This document shows positions 1 to 6,478 of a stretch of DNA of 9,196 bases, piece after piece. Position 1 is the first letter of the stretch. The number at the start of each line of letters is the position of its first letter. This DNA is from Betaproteobacteria bacterium (GTDB lineage Bacteria > Pseudomonadota > Gammaproteobacteria > Burkholderiales > Burkholderiaceae_C). The notes beneath the pieces were generated by a model that had not been told where the DNA came from, did not search any database, and was given only the letters and a program-made list of their open reading frames with translations. The DNA is taken from NCBI GenBank assembly GCA_025354965.1, contig JANXLW010000433.1:1-9196 (forward strand), read 5' to 3'. The translations under genes and the position numbers were made by a program.

Positions 1-147
1 GTTGGTGGCGCCCGGGTTCTTACTGCCAAAAGTGCGTGGATCACTCAAGCCCAAGATGCGGCTGACAATCACCGCAAATGAGAGCGAGCCGATCAAGTAG
101 CCTGCAACGGTCGCCACCAAAGGGAAAAAAGATTGCACTGATTCCAA
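1..147 (-). CDS. plsY: Glycerol-3-phosphate acyltransferase PlsY (N-terminal part, runs off left edge)
   Basis: PlsY is the integral membrane enzyme that transfers the acyl group of acyl-phosphate to glycerol-3-phosphate, the first step of phospholipid synthesis. Only 49 codons lie in the window. The translation has a hydrophobic first membrane segment (about residues 7-31, with LVATVAGYLIGSLSFAVIVS) followed by the family's glycine/asparagine loop GSKNPGATN (residues 41-49), which belongs to the first conserved cytoplasmic PlsY motif. The start is TTG at 147-145. Reading upstream in frame there is no ATG or GTG before a TAG at 195-193, and an AGGAG sits 7 bases before the TTG. An ATG- or GTG-only gene caller would truncate the protein to an internal Val and damage the first membrane helix. 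It lies 82 bases downstream of ybaK on the same strand, so it may share that transcript. Identification is by recognition of the motif and layout; the rest of the gene is not visible. Confidence 0.9.
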   Translation of the reverse strand, partial: MESVQSFFPLVATVAGYLIGSLSFAVIVSRILGLSDPRTFGSKNPGATN

Positions 148-154
148 ATAACTT

Positions 155-159
155 CTCCT
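155..159 (-). promoter_or_regulatory. Shine-Dalgarno of plsY supporting a TTG start
   Basis: AGGAG on the minus strand lies 7 bases upstream of the TTG at 147-145. It is the only good ribosome binding site near the beginning of the PlsY frame and is the main reason for choosing TTG. Confidence 0.75.
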
Positions 160-229
160 GCTGCTGTACCCACTGGCCGGGGTATCAAGCGTCTATTCTG
201 CCAGCCCAACGCGAAACCACCGTAGCCGG

Positions 230-715
230 TCAAGCCAGCAGGGCACACTGCACTGTTTTTGCTGCCAGCAAGGACACACACACTTGCGGGTCAATACCGA
301 CCAGATAACCGCGTCGCCCACCGTTGATGAGTATCCTGGGCAGGTCCAGAATCGACGCCTCCACAAAAACCGGCATCACCTTGCGTGTGCCAAAGGGCGA
401 AGTACCACCGACCAGATACCCGCTGTATCGATTTGCCACCTCTGGCAGACAAGGCTCAACCGATTTTGCGCCAATCTGGCGCGCCAGATTTTTGGTTGAG
501 ACTTTGCGGTTGCCATGCATCAGCACTACCAGCGGTTTGGCTTCCTGATCCTGCATGATGAGTGTCTTGACGACCGCAAAAGGATCGAACCCCAGCACCT
601 CGGCACTGTGCAACGCGCCACCGTGCTCCAGGTATTCGTAAGTGTGTTCGGTAAACACCACCTTGCGAGCCTTGAGCAACTGGGTGGCCGGGGTAACGCT
701 GACGTGTTTGGACAT
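230..715 (-). CDS. ybaK: Cys-tRNA(Pro) deacylase, YbaK/EbsC family
   Basis: This 161-residue cytoplasmic protein matches the YbaK branch of the ProRS-INS editing superfamily and has the family's usual length (about 159). Family knowledge: YbaK hydrolyses Cys-tRNA(Pro), a mischarging product of prolyl-tRNA synthetase, and acts in trans with that enzyme. Visible signatures are GFDPFAVVKTLI around residues 42-52, where Lys50 matches the conserved lysine of the editing pocket (Lys46 in characterised YbaK), a beta strand KPLVVLMHGNRKV (about 60-72), and the loop GGTSPFGTRKVMPV (about 103-116). The start ATG at 715-713 has GAGG about 11 bases upstream, which is rather far but usable. It begins 18 bases after the stop of the aldo/keto reductase gene, so the two are probably cotranscribed. 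Nothing appears truncated. Related editing domains (ProX, ebsC) have the same fold, but the sequence wording favours YbaK. Confidence 0.92.
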   Translation of the reverse strand: MSKHVSVTPATQLLKARKVVFTEHTYEYLEHGGALHSAEVLGFDPFAVVKTLIMQDQEAKPLVVLMHGNRKVSTKNLARQIGAKSVEPCLPEVANRYSGYLVGGTSPFGTRKVMPVFVEASILDLPRILINGGRRGYLVGIDPQVCVSLLAAKTVQCALLA

Positions 716-733
716 CGTGAAGATTGCCTCGGT

Positions 734-1798
734 TCACAGCGTCGGGTCGCGTATCTCCCAGCGAATGACGTCAATTTTCTTGAGTAATTCGGGCGACAGC
801 GTGGTGCCCCAAACGTTCAGATCTTCGTCGAGTTGCGCCACCGAGGTGACGCCAATAATGGTGCTGGCAACTTGCCATTTGGTGTAACAAAAAGCCAAGG
901 CAAGCTGAGTCGGCGTCATACCATGTTCGCGTGCCAAAGCGTTATAACGGCGGGCCGCCGCCAGTGCGTCAGGACGGCCCCAGCGCTGTTTGCGGGTCGA
1001 CTCAAACCTGGTGATGCGGGCATTCGCAGGCGCATCCGGTCCGGTCAATCCTGATGCGTCGTATTTGCCCGTCAACAATCCAAAAGCCAAAGGTGAATAC
1101 GCCAGCAGCGACACCCCCAGGCGATGCATGGTTTCATCCAGCGCATTTTCCACCGTACGGTTCAACAAGCCATACCCGTTTTGCACCGTGGCAACTCGCG
1201 GCAATGAATACTTTTCTGCCAGATGAACAAACTCGTGCACGCCATACGGGGTTTCGTTGGACAAACCTACCGCACGCACCTTGCCGGCCCGCACCAGCGT
1301 CTGCAACGCTTCCAACTGCGTGTGAATGGCGGTACCCGGTCCATCCTTAGCGGGGTCGAAGTACAGCATGCCAAAGGCAGGCACATGGCGCACCGGCCAG
1401 TGAATCTGGTAGAGGTCTATCACATCGGTCTGCAGACGCTTAAGACTGCCTTCGCAGGCAGCAACCATGTCGGCGCCGGTCAAATCCCCTTTGCCACCGC
1501 GAATCCAGGGCATGCCGCGCGCTGGGCCCGCGACCTTGCTGGCGATCACCAGTTTTTGACGTGCCGCCGGGTTCCTGGCCAGCCAGTTGCCGATGATGAT
1601 TTCGGTGGCGTTGAAAGTTTCGGCGCGCGGTGGCACCGCGTACATCTCAGCCGTGTCGATGAAATTCACGCCACGCGCCAGTGAACGGTCCAGGATGGCA
1701 TGGGCGGTGGGTTCATCGACCTGCTCGCCAAATGTCATGGTCCCCAGGCAAATGGGAGTAACGTGCAGATCGCTCTGGCCGAGCTGTAGGGTTTTCAT
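734..1798 (-). CDS. tas: NADP(H)-dependent aldo/keto reductase, Tas-like
   Basis: A 354-residue TIM-barrel oxidoreductase of the aldo/keto reductase superfamily, closest in wording to E. coli Tas (346 residues). Numbered from the chosen start, the catalytic tetrad is visible: Asp48 and Tyr53 in NFIDTAEMYAVPPR, Lys88 in VIASKVAGP, His133 in DLYQIHWP. The N-terminal LGTMTFGEQ and the mid-protein VGLSNETPYGV are also typical. The C-terminal TIIGVTSVAQLDEDL is the usual NADPH phosphate-binding region. The frame stays open to a TTG at 1825, but the ATG at 1798 gives MKTLQLGQSDLHV, which aligns without gaps to the start of E. coli Tas as I recall it, so I prefer it; the ATG at 1804 is also possible. 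None of these has a clear Shine-Dalgarno. The physiological substrate cannot be read from sequence. It is followed 18 bases later by ybaK and preceded by the acyl-CoA synthetase with a 65-base gap. Confidence 0.88.
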   Translation of the reverse strand: MKTLQLGQSDLHVTPICLGTMTFGEQVDEPTAHAILDRSLARGVNFIDTAEMYAVPPRAETFNATEIIIGNWLARNPAARQKLVIASKVAGPARGMPWIRGGKGDLTGADMVAACEGSLKRLQTDVIDLYQIHWPVRHVPAFGMLYFDPAKDGPGTAIHTQLEALQTLVRAGKVRAVGLSNETPYGVHEFVHLAEKYSLPRVATVQNGYGLLNRTVENALDETMHRLGVSLLAYSPLAFGLLTGKYDASGLTGPDAPANARITRFESTRKQRWGRPDALAAARRYNALAREHGMTPTQLALAFCYTKWQVASTIIGVTSVAQLDEDLNVWGTTLSPELLKKIDVIRWEIRDPTL

Positions 1799-1863
1799 GG
1801 TCATGAGGAGTTTCTGGATTTTCAAAAAGCATGCAGTTTACGGTTTCTCATGCGTTCACGCCT

Positions 1864-3636
1864 CTAGTCTGCCAGCATCGTGGCGCGCTCCTGTTCCAGC
1901 AAGCGCAACACGCGTCGCTGCACTTTGCCTGTGGTGGTCATGGGCAAGGCGTCAATAAACTCAATCTCCTTTGGGTATTCGTAAGGCGCCAGTTTGCCTT
2001 TGACATGAGCTTGCAACTCGGCTACGAGTTTTTTATCGAACTCAGCCCTGGACGCAAGATCCAGCGGACGATTCGCTACAAAATCAGGAGCAAGAACAAC
2101 GTAGGCCTTGACCAGCGACCCACGCGCACGGTCCGGCTTGGGCACCACTGCCACATTGGCTACAGCGCGGTGTTTGACCAGGCAGTTCTCGATTTCGCCA
2201 GGCCCAATGCGGTAACCGGCGGCTTTGAAAACATCGTCGGAACGACCCTGGTACCAGAGATAACCGCCTTCATCGCGCGTTGCCAGGTCGCCGGTACGAC
2301 ACCAATCACCGGTGAATTTATCGCGCGTGGCGGCCTCGTTTTTCCAGTAACCCAGAAAGAAAATCGGGTCGGGTTGGCCGTGCACATCAAAACGGTTCAG
2401 AGCTACGTCGCCGGGTATACCCACAGGACATTCCTGTCCACTGTCATCGATCACCGCCACGCGGTGACCGGGGTAGCCCTTGCCCATGCTGCCCGGCTTT
2501 GGCGGCCACTGCACGGCACAATTGCCGACGATATAGTTGATTTCAGTTTGACCAAACATCTCGTTCACGGTCACGCCAAGTTGTTGCTGGCAATAGTCGA
2601 ACACGGCGTCACCCGCCGCCTCTCCTGCGCTCATGATGGCCTGAAGTTTCAGCTTGAACTGCTGGCGCACGGTGGTTCGATTGGTCCCTGGATAAGCCTT
2701 CATCATGGCCTTGAGTGCAGTAGGAAACAGAAATGTGTGCGTGACCTTAAATCGCGCCATCAACTCCAACGCCATTGGTGGGCTGAATCTGCCGTTAAAA
2801 GCCACAATGGGGCGACCAAAATAAAGCGTCGGCAGCAAGGCGTCCATCAGGCCGCCGGTCCAGGCCCAATCGGCCGGAGACCAGAACACGGCACCAGATT
2901 GCGCGTTGTCCAGGCCGTCAAAGCCAAACCAGTTTTGACTGCAAACAAAACCCGTGAGGTTGCCGATCAGCGCCCGGTGCGGGATCAGAGCACCTTTTGG
3001 ATCGCCGGTAGTGCCACTGGTGTAGATCAGCACGGCCGGGTCATCGGCGTCAGTGTCGATGGCAATAAACTCGGCCCTTTGTTGTGCCATCGCACCGGCG
3101 CAGTCGCAGTCTGCCAGCGCTGCGGCACTGCCGACGCCCAGCACACAGCGCAACAGCGGGCATGTGTGGCGTACTGACAATAGATTGCTGATCGAGCTTT
3201 CATCGCAGATCGCCAGTACAGCATCGCTGTCGTGCAAGCGGTATTCAAGCGCGTCTGGACCAAACAGCATCGACAGCGGCATCGCCACGGCGCCCATCTG
3301 CAGCACGGCCATGTAGGCAACGGCGGTCTCAAAACGTTGCGGCATCACGATCGCCACACGGTCGCCCCGCCGCACCCCGAACGCGAGCAGTACGCGGGAT
3401 AAGCGGTTGGCCTCTTGTTGAAGCTCGAAATAACTATGTACAGCCGTGCCACCTCGGGCGACCATTGCATGGATTGCGACTCTTTCTGAGGCATCCGGCA
3501 GTTCTGCCCAACGCCCGCAGCAAACCTGCGCGATATTGAATTTCTCCGGCACCCGCCATTCAAAACTGCTGTGCAGCTGAGAGTAGTTGTCCGACACCAG
3601 CTGGTCCGGTTTGTCTCGGTCTTGACTGACACTCAC
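1864..3636 (-). CDS. AMP-forming acyl-CoA synthetase (ACSM/acetyl-CoA synthetase-like)
   Basis: A 590-residue adenylate-forming enzyme (ANL superfamily) that activates a carboxylic acid to acyl-AMP and then acyl-CoA, cytoplasmic. Motifs in order, numbered from the GTG start: P-loop YTSGTTGDPKGA (205-216); SPADWAWTGGL (about 253-263), similar to medium-chain (ACSM) and acetyl-CoA synthetases; adenine/acyl pocket NEMFGQTE (358-365); CRTGDLA (446-452) with the ribose-binding Asp; hinge and C-terminal entry YQGRSDDVFKAAGYRIGPGEIE (split about 462-483); and the catalytic lysine in TTTGKVQRR (Lys571). The frame stays open upstream to 3756, but the start is GTG at 3636-3634, because TAAGGAGG lies 6 bases before it and upstream residues look non-coding. 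The acyl substrate is unknown: short/medium-chain fatty or aromatic acids are all possible. It is divergent from an alpha/beta hydrolase starting 13-25 bases away and may be the first gene of the acs-tas-ybaK-plsY run. Confidence 0.92.
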   Translation of the reverse strand: MSVSQDRDKPDQLVSDNYSQLHSSFEWRVPEKFNIAQVCCGRWAELPDASERVAIHAMVARGGTAVHSYFELQQEANRLSRVLLAFGVRRGDRVAIVMPQRFETAVAYMAVLQMGAVAMPLSMLFGPDALEYRLHDSDAVLAICDESSISNLLSVRHTCPLLRCVLGVGSAAALADCDCAGAMAQQRAEFIAIDTDADDPAVLIYTSGTTGDPKGALIPHRALIGNLTGFVCSQNWFGFDGLDNAQSGAVFWSPADWAWTGGLMDALLPTLYFGRPIVAFNGRFSPPMALELMARFKVTHTFLFPTALKAMMKAYPGTNRTTVRQQFKLKLQAIMSAGEAAGDAVFDYCQQQLGVTVNEMFGQTEINYIVGNCAVQWPPKPGSMGKGYPGHRVAVIDDSGQECPVGIPGDVALNRFDVHGQPDPIFFLGYWKNEAATRDKFTGDWCRTGDLATRDEGGYLWYQGRSDDVFKAAGYRIGPGEIENCLVKHRAVANVAVVPKPDRARGSLVKAYVVLAPDFVANRPLDLASRAEFDKKLVAELQAHVKGKLAPYEYPKEIEFIDALPMTTTGKVQRRVLRLLEQERATMLAD

Positions 3637-3654
3637 GATATGCCTCCTTATGAT
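3626..3654 (+). promoter_or_regulatory. Sigma70-like promoter for the alpha/beta hydrolase
   Basis: CTGACA (3626-3631, one mismatch to TTGACA), a 17-base spacer, and TATGAT (3649-3654, one mismatch to TATAAT). The -35 box falls inside the first codons of the divergent acyl-CoA synthetase, and the spacer holds that gene's start codon and ribosome binding site. Expected +1 is near 3660-3662, an A-rich spot. Seen by eye only; no transcription data. Confidence 0.5.
3643..3650 (-). promoter_or_regulatory. Strong Shine-Dalgarno of the acyl-CoA synthetase
   Basis: TAAGGAGG on the minus strand, a near-perfect anti-16S complement, is 6 bases before the GTG at 3636-3634. It fixes the start and removes 40 spurious codons from the longest open frame. 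Its DNA overlaps the -10 region of the plus-strand promoter by two bases. Confidence 0.85.
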
Positions 3655-3669
3655 GGTGCAAATGTACCA
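3654..3669. repeat. Imperfect 16-base dyad, possible operator
   Basis: The stretch TGGTGCAAATGTACCA has the symmetric form TGGT-N-CA-NN-TG-N-ACCA (six of eight base pairs symmetric). It begins on the last base of the candidate -10 box, covers the predicted start of hydrolase transcription, and lies just upstream of the synthetase ribosome binding site on the other strand. A repressor here could act on both genes. Short imperfect dyads also occur by chance, and no regulator gene is in the window. Confidence 0.3.
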
Positions 3670-4564
3670 AGTTAAAAGAATTTCCCGCTGCGAGTTTGTT
3701 CCTGTACGCAATCTGAAATACCACGTGCGGCTGTGGGGTGAGCCTGCGCCCGACAAGACGCCGCTGGTGATGGTTCACGGCTGGATGGACGTGGCCGCCA
3801 GCTACCAGTTCGTGGTGGATGCGCTCAGGCACGAACATTACGTCATCGCCCCGGACTGGCGCGGCTATGGCCAGACCACCTCGGGCGGGGCCGACAACTT
3901 CTGGTTTCCCGATTACCTCGCCGATCTCGATTTTTTACTGGACCACTACGCACCTCAGGGTCAAGTCAACCTGGTCGGTCACAGCATGGGTGGCAATGTG
4001 GTGATGTTGTACGCAGGTGTGCGCCCGCAGCGCATCCGTCGCCTGATCAACCTGGAGGGCTTTGGCATGCCCGCCACAACACCTGACGAAGCACCCTTGC
4101 GCTTCGCCAAATGGATGGACGAACTCAAAACCCTGCACCGTGGCGAGTTGGACCTCAAGCCCTATGACTCCACGGCGGGTGTTGCACGTCGCCTCATGAA
4201 GACCAACCCTCGTCTGGGCGTCGACAAGGCCAATTGGCTGGCGCAACACTGGGCGCACGAAAGCCCCGATGGCAAATGGCGCATTCTGGGCGACCCGGCA
4301 CACAAAGTCGCCAACGCGCAACTCTACCGGGTCGACGAGGTGCTGGAAATTTACCGAAGCATCACTATGCCGGTGCTGGCCGTGGAAGCTGCCGACAGCA
4401 GTCTGGAATTGTGGTGGAAGGGCAAGTTCACGCTGGCGCAGTATCACGAGCGGCTCAAGGCCGTACCCCAGGTGGAAATCGCCCGCATCGAAGACGCCGG
4501 ACACATGATGCACCACGATCAGCCGGAGGTTCTCGCTGCACTGATAGAACGTTTTATTGATTGA
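3662..4564 (+). CDS. Alpha/beta hydrolase (serine hydrolase fold, esterase/epoxide hydrolase-like)
   Basis: A 300-residue alpha/beta-hydrolase-fold protein, cytoplasmic (no signal peptide). Numbered from the ATG at 3662: oxyanion-side HGW at about 39-41 (PLVMVHGWMD), conserved PDWRGYGQT at about 64-72, nucleophile elbow VGHSMGG with Ser108, and catalytic-type His281 in DAGHMMHHD. The acid is probably in VEAADS near 242-246. The cap region, about residues 130-220, is Trp-rich and basic, as in epoxide hydrolases, haloalkane dehalogenases and esterases, but a Ser nucleophile points to esterase, thioesterase or lipase chemistry. The exact substrate is not predictable. In-frame ATGs lie at 3650, 3653 and 3662 and none has a Shine-Dalgarno. 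I chose 3662 because the candidate promoter would start RNA there; starting at 3650 adds four residues. It diverges from an acyl-CoA synthetase, so release of an acid followed by CoA activation is a reasonable but untested link. Confidence 0.87.
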   Translation: MYQVKRISRCEFVPVRNLKYHVRLWGEPAPDKTPLVMVHGWMDVAASYQFVVDALRHEHYVIAPDWRGYGQTTSGGADNFWFPDYLADLDFLLDHYAPQGQVNLVGHSMGGNVVMLYAGVRPQRIRRLINLEGFGMPATTPDEAPLRFAKWMDELKTLHRGELDLKPYDSTAGVARRLMKTNPRLGVDKANWLAQHWAHESPDGKWRILGDPAHKVANAQLYRVDEVLEIYRSITMPVLAVEAADSSLELWWKGKFTLAQYHERLKAVPQVEIARIEDAGHMMHHDQPEVLAALIERFID

Positions 4565-4590
4565 CCATTTTTTGTCAGCCGATGTATCAG
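4561..4590 (+). promoter_or_regulatory. Possible prfB promoter
   Basis: TTGACC (4561-4566, overlapping the hydrolase stop codon), an 18-base spacer, then TATCAG (4585-4590, four of six to TATAAT). It is the best sigma70-like match in the 135-base gap before prfB. The -10 is mediocre and spacing is one base over ideal, so this is tentative. prfB could also be read from the hydrolase transcript, since no terminator is evident between them. Confidence 0.3.
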
Positions 4591-4609
4591 TGGCCGACGA
4601 CAACCACTG
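4588..4609. repeat. Inverted repeat in the leader region of prfB
   Basis: CAGTGG (4588-4593) and CCACTG (4604-4609) are perfect complements around a 10-base loop, extendable by one T-G pair. No run of T follows on either strand, so it does not look like an intrinsic terminator. It begins inside the tentative prfB -10 box and may be an RNA hairpin at the 5' end of the prfB mRNA or a protein site. The remainder of the gap to 4699 shows only a small GCTGC/GCAGC hairpin and nothing else I can name. Confidence 0.35.
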
Positions 4610-4699
4610 GCGCGTGAGAAAATGGCGCAACACTGGGACAAACCGGCGCTGCTCGGCAGCCCGCTCGGACCCCGACATTTCAATCAAAGGACAGGCATC

Positions 4700-5804
4700 A
4701 TGGAAGCAGAACGCATCAACCTCATCGGCACCCAACTTTCCAGTCTGACTGTGCGCACTCTCGATTTACGGGGGTATCTTTGACTATCCTGCCAAATCCG
4801 AACGACTGAGAACCGTCAACGCATCGCTGGAAGATCCAACCGTCTGGAACGACCCTCAACGCGCCCAGGAGTTGGGCCGGGAAAAAAAAGCACTCGATGG
4901 CGTGGTTGTCACACTTGACAACCTGACCAACGAACTGACTGATAACACCGAACTTTTCGAAATGTCCAAGGCCGATGGCGACGCCGCCGGTTTGCTGACT
5001 ATTGAGGCGGAGACCGCCAAGCTGGCCGCCATCGTTGAAGGGCTGGAGTTCCGCCGCATGTTCAACAACCCGGCCGACCCGATGAATGCCTTTGTCGACA
5101 TCCAGGCTGGCGCTGGCGGCACCGAGGCCTGCGACTGGGCCAGCATGCTGCTGCGCCAGTACCTGCGCTATGCCGAGCGCAAGGGCTTCAAGACCACGAT
5201 TGAAGACGAGTCCGCCGGTGACACGGCGGGCATCAAGGGTGCCACCATCAAGGTAGAAGGTGAATATGCCTTCGGCCTGCTGCGTACCGAGACCGGTGTG
5301 CACCGGTTGGTCCGAAAGTCTCCGTTTGACTCATCGGGTGGGCGCCACACTTCGTTTGCGTCAGTGTTTGTCTACCCGGAGGTGGACGATTCGATCGAGA
5401 TCGAGATCAACCCGTCCGATGTGCGCGTCGATACTTTCCGCGCCAGCGGCGCCGGTGGCCAGCACATCAACAAGACCGACTCGGCGGTGCGCCTGACGCA
5501 CATCCCTACCGGCATCGTGGTGCAGTGCCAGGACGGCCGCAGTCAGCACGGTAACCGCGACGTCGCCTGGAAACGCCTTCGCTCCCGCCTGTACGACTTC
5601 GAGATGCGCAAGCGCCAGGCCGAGCAACAAAAACTGGAAGACTCCAAGACGGACGTCGGTTGGGGACATCAGATCCGCTCCTATGTGCTGGACAACAGTC
5701 GCATCAAGGATTTACGCACCAACTACGAAACCTCGGCGACGCAGAAAGTTTTGGACGGTGATTTGGATCAGTTCATTGAAGCGTCGTTGAAACAGGGCGT
5801 GTGA
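4700..5804 (+). CDS. prfB: Peptide chain release factor 2, expressed by +1 programmed frameshift
   Basis: RF2 recognises UGA and UAA stop codons in the ribosomal A site and triggers peptidyl-tRNA hydrolysis. The product is 367 residues (E. coli 365) and is made from two frames: 27 codons from ATG 4700 to CTT 4778-4780, then, skipping T4781, the +1 frame from GAC 4782 to TGA 5802-5804. The stop-recognition tripeptide Ser-Pro-Phe is at 207-209 (LVRKSPFDSSGG) and the catalytic Gly-Gly-Gln, methylated in known RF2, at 252-254 (SGAGGQHINKTDSAVR). Residue 248 just before this motif is Ala, as in most fully active RF2, unlike the Thr of E. coli K-12. C-terminal GWGHQIRSYVL and DLDQFIEASLK are typical. 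AAAGGA lies 8 bases before the ATG. The TGA at 4781 is not a mutation or sequencing error. It overlaps the next gene by one base. A caller that ignores the frameshift would start the gene inside the second frame and lose about 57 or more N-terminal residues. Confidence 0.97.
4769..4784 (+). promoter_or_regulatory. prfB programmed +1 frameshift site
   Basis: CGG GGG TAT CTT TGA C. The internal Shine-Dalgarno-like GGGGG, the slippery CTT and the poor-context stop TGA-C match the E. coli site in 15 of 16 bases (AGG there, CGG here). Known mechanism: when RF2 is scarce the ribosome pauses at UGA, peptidyl-tRNA(Leu) slips from CUU to UUU, and translation continues in +1, so RF2 autoregulates its own synthesis. 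Both reading frames on either side encode RF2 residues, which confirms the site. Confidence 0.97.
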
Positions 5805-6478
5805 TGGAAGTCGAGGCCCTGATTTTCGACATGGACGGCACCATGATCGACTCCATGCCCTACCACGCCAAAAGTTGGGTCGCCTTCACGCACCGACGAG
5901 GCCTGACGATTGATCTGGAGGACCTGATGCGCCGCACCACTGGGCGCACCGGGCATGAGTGCATGTGCGAACTGTTTCAGCGTGACATCTCCAAGTCTGA
6001 ATCTTGGGAGATGATTGAAGAAAAAGAGTTGTTGTATCGCGGGTTGTTCGCCCCGATGTTCTCAGAAGTAGCCGGGTTCAAGAAGTTCTCTCAGCGGGCA
6101 TTTCAAATGGGCCTGAAGGTGGGTGTGGGCACTGCCGGCGACAAACACAATATTGCCTTTGCGCTCTCGCACCTAAAGCTGCAGACCCAACCTGACGCCG
6201 TGGTGGGTGGCGATGAGGGATTGCCCGGCAAGCCTGCGCCTGCCATTTTCCTGGAAGCCGCCAGACGAATGAATGCAAAAGCTGAAGCCTGTATAGTTTT
6301 TGAAGACTCGCCTTTCGGAATTGAAGCGGCCCGCCGTGCTGGCATGCGTGCCGTGGCTGTTTGCACCACACACACCCCGGCACAACTCGCCGGATCCCAC
6401 GTAATCTCAAGCGTGCGGGATTACTTTGACTTGATGAATTCAAATTTTTTGGAGAATCTGCATGTTGCAACTTACTGA
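5804..6478 (+). CDS. HAD-superfamily hydrolase, beta-phosphoglucomutase-like (subfamily IA)
   Basis: A 224-residue cytoplasmic haloacid dehalogenase-type phosphatase or phosphomutase. All four HAD motifs are seen: I, DMDGT with nucleophile Asp9 and acid/base Asp11; II, Thr110 in VGVGTAGDK; III, Lys143 in LPGKPAPAIF; IV, Glu167-Asp168 in IVFEDSPFGIEAA. The helical cap of about residues 15-90 (with RTTGRTGHE) resembles the beta-phosphoglucomutase/phosphatase group. Substrate could be a sugar phosphate or another small phosphomonoester; mutase versus phosphatase cannot be decided by eye. The ATG at 5804 overlaps the prfB stop by one base, with AGGG 6 bases upstream; a GTG at 5801 in the same frame would add one residue. 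The gene runs 17 bases into pepN. These overlaps suggest translational coupling in a prfB-HAD-pepN operon. Confidence 0.9.
   Translation: MEVEALIFDMDGTMIDSMPYHAKSWVAFTHRRGLTIDLEDLMRRTTGRTGHECMCELFQRDISKSESWEMIEEKELLYRGLFAPMFSEVAGFKKFSQRAFQMGLKVGVGTAGDKHNIAFALSHLKLQTQPDAVVGGDEGLPGKPAPAIFLEAARRMNAKAEACIVFEDSPFGIEAARRAGMRAVAVCTTHTPAQLAGSHVISSVRDYFDLMNSNFLENLHVATY

Noticed and set aside
1823..1853. Possible intrinsic terminator between the synthetase and tas on the minus strand (GCATG...CATGC then TTTTT).
   Set aside because: Only five paired bases with a 15-base loop; too weak to call, although attenuation between the genes is not excluded.
1831..3177. A 448-codon open frame on the plus strand opposite the acyl-CoA synthetase.
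   Set aside because: It lies wholly antisense to a gene with all ANL motifs, has no ribosome binding site, and its translation shows no domain or membrane pattern. Long antisense frames are expected opposite GC-rich genes.
3655..3671. Sigma54-like element on the minus strand (TGGTAC...TTGCA).
   Set aside because: The GG and GC are 7 bases apart instead of the required 10.
4567..4574. T-run after the hydrolase stop as a terminator.
   Set aside because: No stable hairpin directly precedes the six T residues.
3935..4735. A 266-codon minus-strand open frame opposite the hydrolase and the prfB start.
   Set aside because: It is antisense to clear hydrolase coding sequence and to the first RF2 codons; no recognisable domain or initiation signal.
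4781..4783. In-frame TGA in prfB as a nonsense mutation or sequencing error.
   Set aside because: The surrounding bases match the known RF2 frameshift site and RF2 homology continues in the +1 frame.
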